64,000 nucleotides of DNA from Pseudooceanicola nanhaiensis. Its GTDB lineage: Bacteria > Pseudomonadota > Alphaproteobacteria > Rhodobacterales > Rhodobacteraceae. The DNA lies in NCBI RefSeq assembly GCF_020171315.1, contig NZ_JAIUZP010000006.1, positions 434,001-498,000 on the forward strand, written 5' to 3'. A program made the translations under genes and the position numbers. Shown in pieces: positions 17,845 to 25,622 of this stretch; the stretch's first letter is position 1, and every line of letters begins with the position of its first letter. Under the pieces are notes generated by a model. It was not told the origin of the DNA, ran no database searches, and saw only the letters and a list, made by a program, of their open reading frames with translations.

Positions 17845-18477
17845 TCACTTGAAGTTGCGGCTGTCCTTGATCTGGTCCCAGGCCCACATGACCTCCTGCA
17901 GTTGCTCTTCCTGAGAGCGGTCGCCGCCGTTCATGTCAGGGTGCAGCACCTTAATTAGCGACTTGTAGGCCTTGCGGACCTCGGCCTTGGTCCAATGGTC
18001 CTTGCCTTCGAGGATCTCCAGCGCGCGCCGCTCTGTCGGCGGCAGGCGGCGACCCTGGGTCGCGCCCGCGTTGCGGCCCGGGTTGCGGGTCGCGTTGTCC
18101 CCCAGCACCTGGTGCGGGTCCTCGATCCCCAGCCGGGCCCAGGCCCGCGCCTCGGGATCACCCAGCGGCTTGGTGGTGCGTTCCCAGACCTTGTCCTTGG
18201 ACATCTGGGCGTTCATCTCCGCTTCGGTCGTGCCGTCGAAGAAGTTCCACTTCAGGTTGTACTCGCGGATATGCTCCTTGCAGAACCAGAAGTAGTCATC
18301 CAGCACGTCGGGGGCCTTGGGCGCCCGGTAGACACCCGGTTCCTCGCACCCCTCATGTTCGCAGACGCGCGTCGAGGTCTCCGAGGCACCGGACATCCCG
18401 CGCCGACCGCGCGTGTTCTTTTTCTTCTTTGCCGACGAGACGGACATGTCGAACCCAAAGGGGTCATTCTTGGCCAT
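17845..18477 (-). CDS. J-domain protein with N-terminal Cys/His segment
   Basis: A 210-residue protein whose C-terminal 60 residues form a J domain: KAEVRKAYKSLIKVLHPDMN carries the essential HPD tripeptide, so it should stimulate an Hsp70 ATPase. The middle segment has VCEHEGCEEPGVYR and, about 30 residues later, WFCKEHIREYN, a spacing of Cys and His that could hold a metal. The N-terminus is Lys/Arg-rich (SAKKKKNTRGRRG). There is no DnaJ G/F or CXXCXGXG zinc domain, so it is a class-III type co-chaperone, client unknown. It is divergent from bolA. Confidence 0.9.
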   Translation of the reverse strand: MAKNDPFGFDMSVSSAKKKKNTRGRRGMSGASETSTRVCEHEGCEEPGVYRAPKAPDVLDDYFWFCKEHIREYNLKWNFFDGTTEAEMNAQMSKDKVWERTTKPLGDPEARAWARLGIEDPHQVLGDNATRNPGRNAGATQGRRLPPTERRALEILEGKDHWTKAEVRKAYKSLIKVLHPDMNGGDRSQEEQLQEVMWAWDQIKDSRNFK

Positions 18478-18550
18478 GCGATCACCTTTCCGAGTCAGGC
18501 GATGCAGTTTAGACTGATCGCCAGCAGATTGAAGAGGCTGGAGAGAAAAA

Positions 18551-18808
18551 TTGAGCGTGACGGCAGAGATCCGCGAAAAACTCGAACAGGCGTTTTCGCC
18601 GGAAATGCTGGAGGTTGTCGATGACAGCGAACGGCACCGGGGACACGCCGGATATCAGGATGGCGGCGAGAGCCACTTCATCGTGACCATGCGGTCGCCG
18701 GCCTTTGAAGGCCAGTCCCGCATCGCCCGCCACAGGGCCGTACACAGCGCCTTGGGCGAGGATCTGATCAGCCGCATCCACGCGCTGAACCTGCATCTGG
18801 AAACCTGA
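18551..18808 (+). CDS. BolA family protein
   Basis: An 85-residue BolA-like protein; relatives pair with monothiol glutaredoxins through a shared Fe-S cluster and influence iron and envelope homeostasis. The family core is complete: HAGYQDGGESHFIVTMRSPAF followed by SRIARHRAVHSALGEDL and HALNLHL. The conserved histidines are present. The start is a TTG at 18551 (then SVTAEIREKLEQAF) with GGAGAG five bases upstream; no ATG is in frame at the right place. It is divergent from the J-domain gene with 73 bases between. Confidence 0.92.
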   Translation: MSVTAEIREKLEQAFSPEMLEVVDDSERHRGHAGYQDGGESHFIVTMRSPAFEGQSRIARHRAVHSALGEDLISRIHALNLHLET

Positions 18809-18819
18809 AGCCCGGTGCG

Positions 18820-18842
18820 GCGGCGCGATGGAATCGCGCCGC
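18820..18842. terminator. Hairpin between convergent bolA and DUF4177-like gene
   Basis: A perfect 10-bp stem GCGGCGCGAT/ATCGCGCCGC in the 42-base gap between the two stops. It has no T-run; it probably serves both genes. Confidence 0.5.
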
Positions 18843-18850
18843 TGGCCCCC

Positions 18851-19573
18851 TTACTCCTCGACGGGCTTGGGGGTGTCGGTGCGTCCCATCACCTGCGCGG
18901 CGCGCCGGCGCAGCATCTCCGAGAACCCGGTGTCGAGGGTCTGGGTATCCTCGACGCCATTGTCCTTCTCGATGTCCTGCGCACTTTCCTTCGCACCGCC
19001 CTGATGACTGGCCTGAGCATTGGCCGCAGGCCCACCGCGCGAGGCCCCACCAAGCGCGGGCGACGGGCCGCCTGCCCCGGTGGCCGGGCCAAGCCGCCCC
19101 GACCCGCCGGGGGCGGGGGGCGTATCATCGCCGGTCTCGTCCGGGTCTTCGGCCTCGATCTCGGGGCGGTCGACCCCGGCCTGCTCCGGCACCTTGGGCG
19201 TCTCCGGCTCGGCCGCCGCGCCCGCGTCATTCGCAGGCGTGTCCGGCGCGCTCAGGTCCGTGCTCGGGGCCGCGGGCGGCACGAGGATCGCCTTGGGCGC
19301 CCCGGCCTCCAGCAGTTCCGGCTGGAACGGCGCCGGGTCCGAGGGCCGCGGGCGGCGGAAGACCAGCACATGGCGGTAGGTTGTCGTGGTCGAGGTCAGG
19401 CCCGAGCGTTCCTCGCTCGGCAGGGTCTCGGCCCGCAGGTATTCCCAGCCCTCGGCGGCCATGTCGTTCATGACCTGCTCAAGCGCATGGGCGAAACGGC
19501 TCTCGGGGGTCTTGACCCCTTTCGCCTTCTGGCCGCGCGACGGAGCCGGCACCACCTTGTATTCGAAACGCAT
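18851..19573 (-). CDS. DUF4177-like protein with long disordered tail
   Basis: About 240 residues. The first 80 look like a DUF4177-type small alpha/beta domain (MRFEYKVVPAP, then HALEQVMNDMAAEGWEYLRA and YRHVLVFRR). The remainder is low-complexity Pro/Ala/Gly/Asp/Glu sequence and probably disordered, ending in a short charged helix (FSEMLRRRAAQVMGR). Two adjacent ATGs exist; I prefer the second (19573) because AGGAG is seven bases upstream of it rather than four. The function is unknown. Confidence 0.75.
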   Translation of the reverse strand: MRFEYKVVPAPSRGQKAKGVKTPESRFAHALEQVMNDMAAEGWEYLRAETLPSEERSGLTSTTTTYRHVLVFRRPRPSDPAPFQPELLEAGAPKAILVPPAAPSTDLSAPDTPANDAGAAAEPETPKVPEQAGVDRPEIEAEDPDETGDDTPPAPGGSGRLGPATGAGGPSPALGGASRGGPAANAQASHQGGAKESAQDIEKDNGVEDTQTLDTGFSEMLRRRAAQVMGRTDTPKPVEE

Positions 19574-19690
19574 CATGTGACTCCTATGCGCCGGATGGGC
19601 GGGCTGATCAAGTCCGGGGCGCGCGGGACAGGGCCATGGGCGATCACGGCGCCGTCAGCGCCTGCACAACGGCCCGCGGGACCGCCGGTT

Positions 19691-19855
19691 TCAGCGCTGA
19701 AAGTTCTGGTGCACGGTGGCAAGCGGGGCGGTTCCGATCCGCGTGCCCCCGGCGGTCGCCTGACCGTCCTGAAGCCAGCTGCCGACAATGGCAACGACCG
19801 TCATGGTGAGCACGAGGCCCGCGGTCAGGTAGCGTCTGTTCGAATTGGTGAACAT
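19691..19855 (-). CDS. Small single-pass membrane protein, 54 aa
   Basis: A short frame: MFTNSNRRYLTAGLVLTMTV, then VAIVGSWLQDGQAT and a Gly/Thr-rich tail ending HQNFQR. One hydrophobic helix (about residues 9-28) follows a positively charged start, the layout of a single-pass inner-membrane protein. A second ATG two codons upstream (19861) is possible. No strong ribosome site is visible. Reasons to believe it are the gene-sized gap on the right strand, clean hydrophobic periodicity and the absence of a better frame. The family is unknown. Confidence 0.5.
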   Translation of the reverse strand: MFTNSNRRYLTAGLVLTMTVVAIVGSWLQDGQATAGGTRIGTAPLATVHQNFQR

Positions 19856-20007
19856 GAACATAGTGAGTCTTTATTCCAGTTGCCTCGGCGCGCGAACACG
19901 AGTTTCGCGGCACTGCAGCATCAACTAGGTCGGTGATACTCCCAAGGCCAGTGTCGGACAAGAAAAAACGCGGCTCGGCAGAAATGTGCCGCGGCGAGGC
20001 AACCCGG

Positions 20008-20706
20008 TCAGAGGGTTTCCGCCACCCCGGTTGCCAGCACGGCGCCGGTGGGCGCCCCGGTGGGCGAGCCGCCCGCCGGTTCGTCCGAGATCGCCAGCGT
20101 CGCCCCCGACAGCACCCTCGCCAGTTCCGGCGGCAGGCGCAATTCCACGCTCTCCGCCCCGTCGGGCCAGACCATGACAGAGACTGGCGCGGCCGTCCCG
20201 GCGATCAGCCAGACCTCCAGCGCGCGTCCCGGCTGCGGCCCGCCGTTCAGGCGCACCAGACGCAGTTCGCTGGCCGCGCTGTCGTATTCGGCGCGGAAAT
20301 GCACCGGGGTGTCGACGCGGCCGATCTCGGCCACCACGTCGGTGCGCAGCGGCATCGCCGGGCGCAGCAGGTCAAAGCTGATCGCGCCCCAGAGGACCAC
20401 GGCCGCAAGCGCCGCCCCCACCGCGATCTGCGGCAGGCCGAGACGGCGCCAGAAGGGCACGGTGTCATCGGGGAAGATCCGCCCGGTGATGGCATGCCAG
20501 ACGCGGGCCGGCGGGGTGACCTCGGGCATGTCGTCCGTCAGCCGCCCGAAGCGGTCGGACCAATCGGCGACCTCGGCGCGCAGCGTGGCATTGGTGGCAA
20601 GGCTGCTCTCCACCGCGGCCACCTGCGCAGGCGCCAGCAGGCCCAGCACGTATTCCGCCGCGAGGATGTGGTCCTCGTCCCTGGTCTTGTCCGCCGCGCT
20701 GCTCAT
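20008..20706 (-). CDS. RskA-like anti-sigma factor
   Basis: A 232-residue membrane anti-sigma factor that should hold the neighbouring ECF sigma factor inactive. The cytoplasmic N-terminal segment (ILAAEYVLGLLAPAQVAAVE, then VADWSDRFGRL) resembles the sigma-binding helices of the RskA/ChrR-like group. One membrane helix lies near residues 90-110 (LPQIAVGAALAAVVLWGAIS). The C-terminal half is the extracytoplasmic RskA domain (GRALEVWLIAGTAAPVSVMV). It starts at an ATGA overlap with the sigma gene stop, so the two are translationally coupled. Confidence 0.9.
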   Translation of the reverse strand: MSSAADKTRDEDHILAAEYVLGLLAPAQVAAVESSLATNATLRAEVADWSDRFGRLTDDMPEVTPPARVWHAITGRIFPDDTVPFWRRLGLPQIAVGAALAAVVLWGAISFDLLRPAMPLRTDVVAEIGRVDTPVHFRAEYDSAASELRLVRLNGGPQPGRALEVWLIAGTAAPVSVMVWPDGAESVELRLPPELARVLSGATLAISDEPAGGSPTGAPTGAVLATGVAETL

Positions 20707-21269
20707 CGCGTGAGGCACTCCCGCAGTTTGATCAGGCTCCGCCGGAGCCACGTCCGCATCGTGTTGACCGGCACGTCGAAGCGCTTGGCCAGTTCGGCAT
20801 AGGTTTCGCCCAGAAGATAGGCACGCTGCACCGCGTCGGAGCGATCCCGTTCAAGCTCGCCGAAACAGCGCAGAAGCTGCGCCCGGTCCGAGGAGGCGAT
20901 GGCCGAGGCCTCCGGGTTTGGTGTCCCGTCGGGCACGTCCTCCGCCTGATCGAGGGACGTGCCCGCGGCCCGCCTCTTGCGCAACCGGTCGATGGCGTGG
21001 TTGCGCGCGATCGTGATCAGCCATGTCATCGGGCTGTATCCGACCACCCTGTACCTGTCCGCGTTGCACCAGATCTTGACGTAGATTTCCTGCAAGGCGT
21101 CCTCGGCTTCCTGCTCTCGTGACAAGATACGTAAGCAGACGCCAAAAAGTTTCGCAGAGGTGAGCTGATAAAGTCGTCCGAAGGCCGCGCGATCTCCCAT
21201 GGCCGTGCGGGCGAGGAGATCTTCCAGCTCCTCCAGCGCCGCGGTGCCTGCCCGTTCCATCGTTGCCAT
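20703..21269 (-). CDS. ECF-type sigma-70 family RNA polymerase sigma factor
   Basis: A 188-residue ECF sigma factor of the SigK-like type that pairs with RskA-like anti-sigma factors. Region 2 runs through [18 protein letters not shown] and [20 protein letters not shown]. Region 4 is [17 protein letters not shown] followed by [16 protein letters not shown]. The ATG at 21269 has a GGGGGA site; the very long upstream frame is only the antisense of cobS. It heads a two-gene unit with its anti-sigma and is divergent from cobS. The inducing signal is unknown; relatives respond to redox or envelope stress. Confidence 0.93.
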   Translation of the reverse strand: MATMERAGTAALEELEDLLARTAMGDRAAFGRLYQLTSAKLFGVCLRILSREQEAEDALQEIYVKIWCNADRYRVVGYSPMTWLITIARNHAIDRLRKRRAAGTSLDQAEDVPDGTPNPEASAIASSDRAQLLRCFGELERDRSDAVQRAYLLGETYAELAKRFDVPVNTMRTWLRRSLIKLRECLTR

Positions 21270-21440
21270 GCATTCCCCCGGCTGACCCACCTGCCCGCCG
21301 TTTCGGCGGCGCCCTTCACCGACCCGGGATCGGGCACGTCCATTTTGCCCTTTCCCTTGTCTAGCTCTTCGATATGTTGCAAGGCGGACGGGCCCCGCGG
21401 GCCCCAAGCCCCCATTTTCGAACAGAAGGACAGCCACACC

Positions 21441-22424
21441 ATGGCCGACGGAACCATCGATATCAATGCAAAGCCGACCGAAGAGATCTCGGTCCGCGAA
21501 GTTTTCGGCATCGATACGGACATGGTCGTGAAAGGCTTCGAAGAGCGCACCGACCGCGTCCCCGAAATCGACCCGACCTACAAGTTTGACCCCGATACCA
21601 CCCTCGCCATCCTCGCCGGTTTCTCGCACAACCGCCGCGTCATGGTGCAGGGCTACCACGGTACGGGCAAATCGACCCATATCGAACAGGTGGCTGCACG
21701 GCTGAACTGGCCCTGCGTCCGCGTCAACCTCGACAGCCACATCTCCCGGATCGACCTGATCGGCAAGGATGCCATCAAGCTGAAGGATGGCGTGCAGGTT
21801 ACCGAATTCCACGAGGGCATCCTGCCCTGGGCCCTGCGCAACCCCACTGCCATCGTCTTCGACGAATACGATGCGGGCCGCGCGGACGTGATGTTCGTGA
21901 TCCAGCGGGTTCTGGAAACCGACGGCAAGCTGACCCTTCTGGACCAGAACGAGGTCATCACGCCGAACAAGTACTTCCGCCTGTTCGCCACCTCGAACAC
22001 CGTGGGCCTCGGCGATACCACCGGCCTCTACCACGGCACCCAGCAGATCAACCAGGCCCAGATGGACCGCTGGTCGCTCGTCGCCACGCTGAACTACCTC
22101 AGCCATGACGCCGAGGCCGCCATCGTCCTGTCCAAGGCGCCGCATTACAACAACGAGAAGGGCCGCAAGACCGTCGCGCAGATGGTGACGCTCGCCGGCC
22201 TGACCCGGACCGCCTTCATGAACGGCGATCTCTCGACCGTGATGTCGCCCCGGACCGTGATCACCTGGGCCCAGAACGCCGAGATCTTCCGCAACGTGGG
22301 CTATGCCTTCCGCCTGACCTTCCTCAACAAGTGCGACGAGCTTGAACGCCAGACCGTGGCCGAGTTCTTCCAGCGCTGCTTCGACGAGGAACTGCCGGAA
22401 AGCGCCGCCTCGATCGCAAGCTGA
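21441..22424 (+). CDS. cobS: Cobaltochelatase subunit CobS
   Basis: AAA+ ATPase subunit of the aerobic cobaltochelatase, which with CobT drives cobalt insertion by CobN into hydrogenobyrinic acid diamide for B12. The 327 residues match the family. Walker A is [10 protein letters not shown] near residue 72 and Walker B is IVFDEYDAG near residue 140. The C-terminal helices ([20 protein letters not shown]) are typical. It is the first gene of a plus-strand cluster reaching cobT. cobN is not in the window. Confidence 0.95.
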   Translation: MADGTIDINAKPTEEISVREVFGIDTDMVVKGFEERTDRVPEIDPTYKFDPDTTLAILAGFSHNRRVMVQGYHGTGKSTHIEQVAARLNWPCVRVNLDSHISRIDLIGKDAIKLKDGVQVTEFHEGILPWALRNPTAIVFDEYDAGRADVMFVIQRVLETDGKLTLLDQNEVITPNKYFRLFATSNTVGLGDTTGLYHGTQQINQAQMDRWSLVATLNYLSHDAEAAIVLSKAPHYNNEKGRKTVAQMVTLAGLTRTAFMNGDLSTVMSPRTVITWAQNAEIFRNVGYAFRLTFLNKCDELERQTVAEFFQRCFDEELPESAASIAS

Positions 22425-22447
22425 TCCAGGAGGGGGAGGACCGCGCC

Positions 22448-23128
22448 ATGCATATCGGCCTGATTGGCGGTATCGGTGTCGCGGCCTCCCTCGTCTACTA
22501 CGACAAGCTCGCGCGGCGCGTGGCCGAAACCGGCCAGCCGCTCGAGATGACCCTCGTTCACGCGGATGTCCGCCAACTGATCGAGAACAACCTCGCATGG
22601 CGCCCCGAGGCGCAGGCCGAGATCTTCCGCATCCTCATCGACCGTCTACAGGCCGCGGGCGCCGACTGCGCCACGCTGACCTCGCTCGGGGCGCATTTCT
22701 GCTATCCCGAGACCGCCGCCCTCTCCTCCCTGCCCCTCGTCAGCGCCATCGCGCCGCTGGACGATCACTTCGCCGGGCTGGGGTTGAAGAAGGTCGGCCT
22801 GCTCGGCACCGCGAATACGATGCGCACCCGTCTCTTCGGCCAGATGACGCGGGTTCAGGCGGTGGCGCCCACCGGTGATCTGGACGCGCTCGGCGCGCTC
22901 TACCAGTCCGTCGCCGTCGCCGGCACCTGCAGCGAGACACAGCGGCAGGCCTTCTTCGACGCGGGCCGCGCGATGGTCGAGGAACAGGGCGCCGAGGCGG
23001 TGATCCTCGCAGGCACCGACCTGAACCTCGCCTTCGACGGGCGCGACCCCGGCTATCCTGTCCATGATGCGCTCGACGTTCACGTGGCGCTGCTGGCCGA
23101 TCTGGCGACCGGGCGGGCCCAGCTGTGA
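22448..23128 (+). CDS. Aspartate/glutamate racemase family protein lacking both catalytic cysteines
   Basis: A 226-residue Asp/Glu racemase superfamily protein with the usual GLIGGIG start and two-domain repeat. Active members use two cysteines, in CNTAH-like and GCTE-like motifs. Here the first site reads LTSLGAHF (Ser near residue 79) and the second LAGTDLNL (Gly in place of Cys). Cys74 and Cys85 flank the first site but are out of register. It is therefore either inactive, repurposed as a binding protein, or a different chemistry. It lies between cobS and cobT, 23 bases after cobS, and overlaps the next gene by four bases. Confidence 0.85.
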   Translation: MHIGLIGGIGVAASLVYYDKLARRVAETGQPLEMTLVHADVRQLIENNLAWRPEAQAEIFRILIDRLQAAGADCATLTSLGAHFCYPETAALSSLPLVSAIAPLDDHFAGLGLKKVGLLGTANTMRTRLFGQMTRVQAVAPTGDLDALGALYQSVAVAGTCSETQRQAFFDAGRAMVEEQGAEAVILAGTDLNLAFDGRDPGYPVHDALDVHVALLADLATGRAQL

Positions 23129-23472
23129 TCCGCCGTCTCGCGTGTCTCATGCTCCTGCAGGCCGGTCTCCTGCCGGTCCCTGTGCAGGCCCTGCCGATCC
23201 TCGCGGACCCGAACGCGAAATGCACCGCCTTCTACCGGGCGCTGACCCGCTTCGACGGTGCCACGCCCGCCTTTGCCCTGCCCGGGGAGGAGGCCGAGCG
23301 ACTCGCCCGCCTCTTTGCCACCCGCACGCAGGCCCCCGAACGCAGCATCACGCAGCGCCGCCTGTCGATCGAACGCGACCTGCGCCGGCTCTCCGGCGCG
23401 ACCGAGGGCCCCGTCTTCGAACGCCTCGCGCGCATCGCCGAGGACTGCGCCGCGCGGCTGGCGCAGGAGTGA
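23125..23472 (+). CDS. Small secreted hypothetical protein, 115 aa
   Basis: Starts at a GTG overlapping the racemase-like stop (GTGA). The N-terminus [21 protein letters not shown] is a standard signal peptide, probably cleaved after VQA. The mature part is about 95 residues, helical and Arg/Ala-rich, with two cysteines (AKCTAFYR and EDCAARL) far enough apart to form a disulfide in the periplasm. I do not recognise the family. Its tight linkage to the cob cluster suggests co-expression, not necessarily shared function. Confidence 0.75.
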   Translation: MIRRLACLMLLQAGLLPVPVQALPILADPNAKCTAFYRALTRFDGATPAFALPGEEAERLARLFATRTQAPERSITQRRLSIERDLRRLSGATEGPVFERLARIAEDCAARLAQE

Positions 23473-23560
23473 GCGCCCCGCCCCGGGGAGGCCTGCGAAA
23501 ATTCCGCCCCCTGCGCGCATCCTCTTGCCGCCGCCCCGGCGGAGTGCTTTACCTCTCCCC

Positions 23561-25441
23561 ATGAGCAAGCCCACCGACAACCCCGCAGATCCGTTCAAGA
23601 AGGCGCTCGCCGAGGCCACCAAGGTCATGGCCAACGATCCGGAGCTGACGGTGAATTATTCGGTCGACCCCTCGGGCAAGACCGCCGACACGATCCGCCT
23701 GCCGCAGGTCAGCCGCCGCATGACCAAGGACGAGGTCCTGCAGGCTCGTGGTGCCGCCGATGCGCTCGCGCTGCACCACCGCTACCACGATGCGGCGACG
23801 CATACGAAATACGCCCCCCCGGGCCAGATGGCGCGCGACCTCTACGAGGCGATGGAAACCGCCCGCTGCGAGGCCATGGGCGCCCGCGACATGCCCGGCA
23901 CCGCCAAGAACATCGACGCCAAGATCGGCGCCGAGGCCCGGCGCATGGGCTATGACCAGATCAAGCAGGCCGCCGATGCGCCCCTGCCGGTGGCCGCGGG
24001 CTACCTGATCCGCCACCTCGCCACCGGGCGCGAGATGCCCGAGGGCGCGCAGAACGTCATGGAACTGTGGCGGCCCTTCATCGAGGAACAGGCCGGCGCG
24101 ACGCTGGAAGACCTGCAGGAGATGCTCTCGGACCAGCAGGCCTTCGCCCGCTTCGCCCGCCGCATCATCGAGGACCTCGGCTATGGCGACCAGCTGGGCG
24201 AGGACCCGGACGGCACCGATGACGAGGCCGCGGACGAGGCCGAGGACCAGGGCGGCAACGACGACGAGGAGCCGGATAGCACCGGGCAGGACGAGGATCA
24301 GGATCCCGAAAGCGACGCCTCCCCGGAGCAGAGCCAGGAGGAGCAGCAGGACAGCTCCGAGGCGCAGGTCTCCATGGACGACATGGCCGACGAGGAGATG
24401 TCCGAAGAGGCCGAGATGCCCGAGGGCGAGGCCCCGCTGGAGCCCCCCGCCCCGCAGCCCGTCTCCGACGCCGATCCGAATTACACGGTCTACGATGCCT
24501 CCTTCGACGAGGAAGTCCTCGCCGAGGAACTGGCCGACCCCGATGAGCTGGAGCGCCTGCGCGCCTACCTCGACCAGCAGCTCGACCCGCTGAAAGGCGC
24601 GGTGTCGCGGCTGGCGAACAAGCTGCAGCGCCGTCTTCAGGCACAGCAGAACCGCTCGTGGGAATTCGACCGCGAGGAAGGCATCCTCGACGCGGGTCGC
24701 CTCGCGCGCGTGGTGGCCAACCCGACCACGCCGCTCTCCTTCAAGATCGAGAAGGACACCGAGTTCCGCGACACCGTGGTGACGCTGCTGCTCGACAACT
24801 CCGGCTCGATGCGCGGCCGCCCGATCTCGATCGCGGCGATCTGTGCCGACGTGCTGGCCCGGACGCTGGAGCGCTGCAACGTGAAGGTCGAGATCCTCGG
24901 CTTCACCACCCGCGCGTGGAAAGGCGGGCAGAGCCGCGAGAAGTGGCTGCAGGACGGCCGTCCGCAGCAGCCCGGCCGCCTGAACGACCTGCGCCACATC
25001 GTCTACAAGAGCGCCGATGCGCCCTGGCGCCGCGCGCGCCCGAACCTCGGGCTGATGATGAAGGAAGGCCTCCTGAAGGAGAACATCGACGGCGAGGCGC
25101 TGGAATGGGCGCACCGCCGGATGGTGAACCGCCGCGAGGTCCGCAAAATCCTCATGGTGATCTCCGACGGGGCTCCGGTGGACGATTCGACGCTCTCGGT
25201 GAACCCGGCCAACTTCCTCGAAAAGCACCTGCGCGACGTGATCGCCATGATCGAGAAGCGCAAGGCGGTGGAACTGCTGGCCATCGGCATCGGCCACGAC
25301 GTGACCCGCTACTACGACCGCGCCGTGACGATCACCGACGTGGACCAGCTGGCGGGTGCCATGACCGAACAGCTCGCAGGGCTCTTCGACACCGATCCGC
25401 GCGCCCGCGCCCGGGTGCTGGGGATGCGCAAGGTCAGCTGA
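23561..25441 (+). CDS. cobT: Cobaltochelatase subunit CobT
   Basis: The 626-residue partner of CobS in the CobNST complex. The N-terminal domain begins [21 protein letters not shown] strongly acidic Asp/Glu/Gln linker spans about residues 205-310. The C-terminal von Willebrand A domain has the MIDAS sequence [13 protein letters not shown] near residue 410 and the later [13 protein letters not shown]. The ATG at 23561 is chosen over the long upstream frame, which overlaps the secreted protein gene. Cobalt insertion requires CobN, encoded elsewhere. Confidence 0.95.
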   Translation: MSKPTDNPADPFKKALAEATKVMANDPELTVNYSVDPSGKTADTIRLPQVSRRMTKDEVLQARGAADALALHHRYHDAATHTKYAPPGQMARDLYEAMETARCEAMGARDMPGTAKNIDAKIGAEARRMGYDQIKQAADAPLPVAAGYLIRHLATGREMPEGAQNVMELWRPFIEEQAGATLEDLQEMLSDQQAFARFARRIIEDLGYGDQLGEDPDGTDDEAADEAEDQGGNDDEEPDSTGQDEDQDPESDASPEQSQEEQQDSSEAQVSMDDMADEEMSEEAEMPEGEAPLEPPAPQPVSDADPNYTVYDASFDEEVLAEELADPDELERLRAYLDQQLDPLKGAVSRLANKLQRRLQAQQNRSWEFDREEGILDAGRLARVVANPTTPLSFKIEKDTEFRDTVVTLLLDNSGSMRGRPISIAAICADVLARTLERCNVKVEILGFTTRAWKGGQSREKWLQDGRPQQPGRLNDLRHIVYKSADAPWRRARPNLGLMMKEGLLKENIDGEALEWAHRRMVNRREVRKILMVISDGAPVDDSTLSVNPANFLEKHLRDVIAMIEKRKAVELLAIGIGHDVTRYYDRAVTITDVDQLAGAMTEQLAGLFDTDPRARARVLGMRKVS

Positions 25442-25483
25442 CGGCCCGCCCGGCCGAGGCCCCGGGGCGCTGCCCCGGACCCC

Positions 25484-25541
25484 GGGATATTTCCGGCAAG
25501 AAAATGAGGGCACCCCGCATTTTCTTGCCCTCAAATATCCC
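25484..25541. repeat. Inverted pair of GATATTTGGG-family cores (hairpin after cobT)
   Basis: The left arm contains GGGATATTT then CAAGAAAATG, and the right arm is its near reverse complement, GCATTTTCTTG then AAATATCCC. It can fold into a long interrupted hairpin about 40 bases past the cobT stop and probably acts as its terminator. It looks like two oppositely oriented cores of the repeat found singly at 58911-58930. Confidence 0.75.
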
Positions 25542-25622
25542 CGCCGGAGGCCCGTCCCCGTGCCCCGCACGGGGACCAACAAGGACGTGCGCCGCAGGCG
25601 CGCAATTCGGAAAGGCACCGCC

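Noticed and set aside
20703-22598. A 631-residue reading of the sigma factor gene
   Set aside because: Everything upstream of 21269 is antisense to cobS; a good ribosome site and the sigma family N-terminus support 188 residues.
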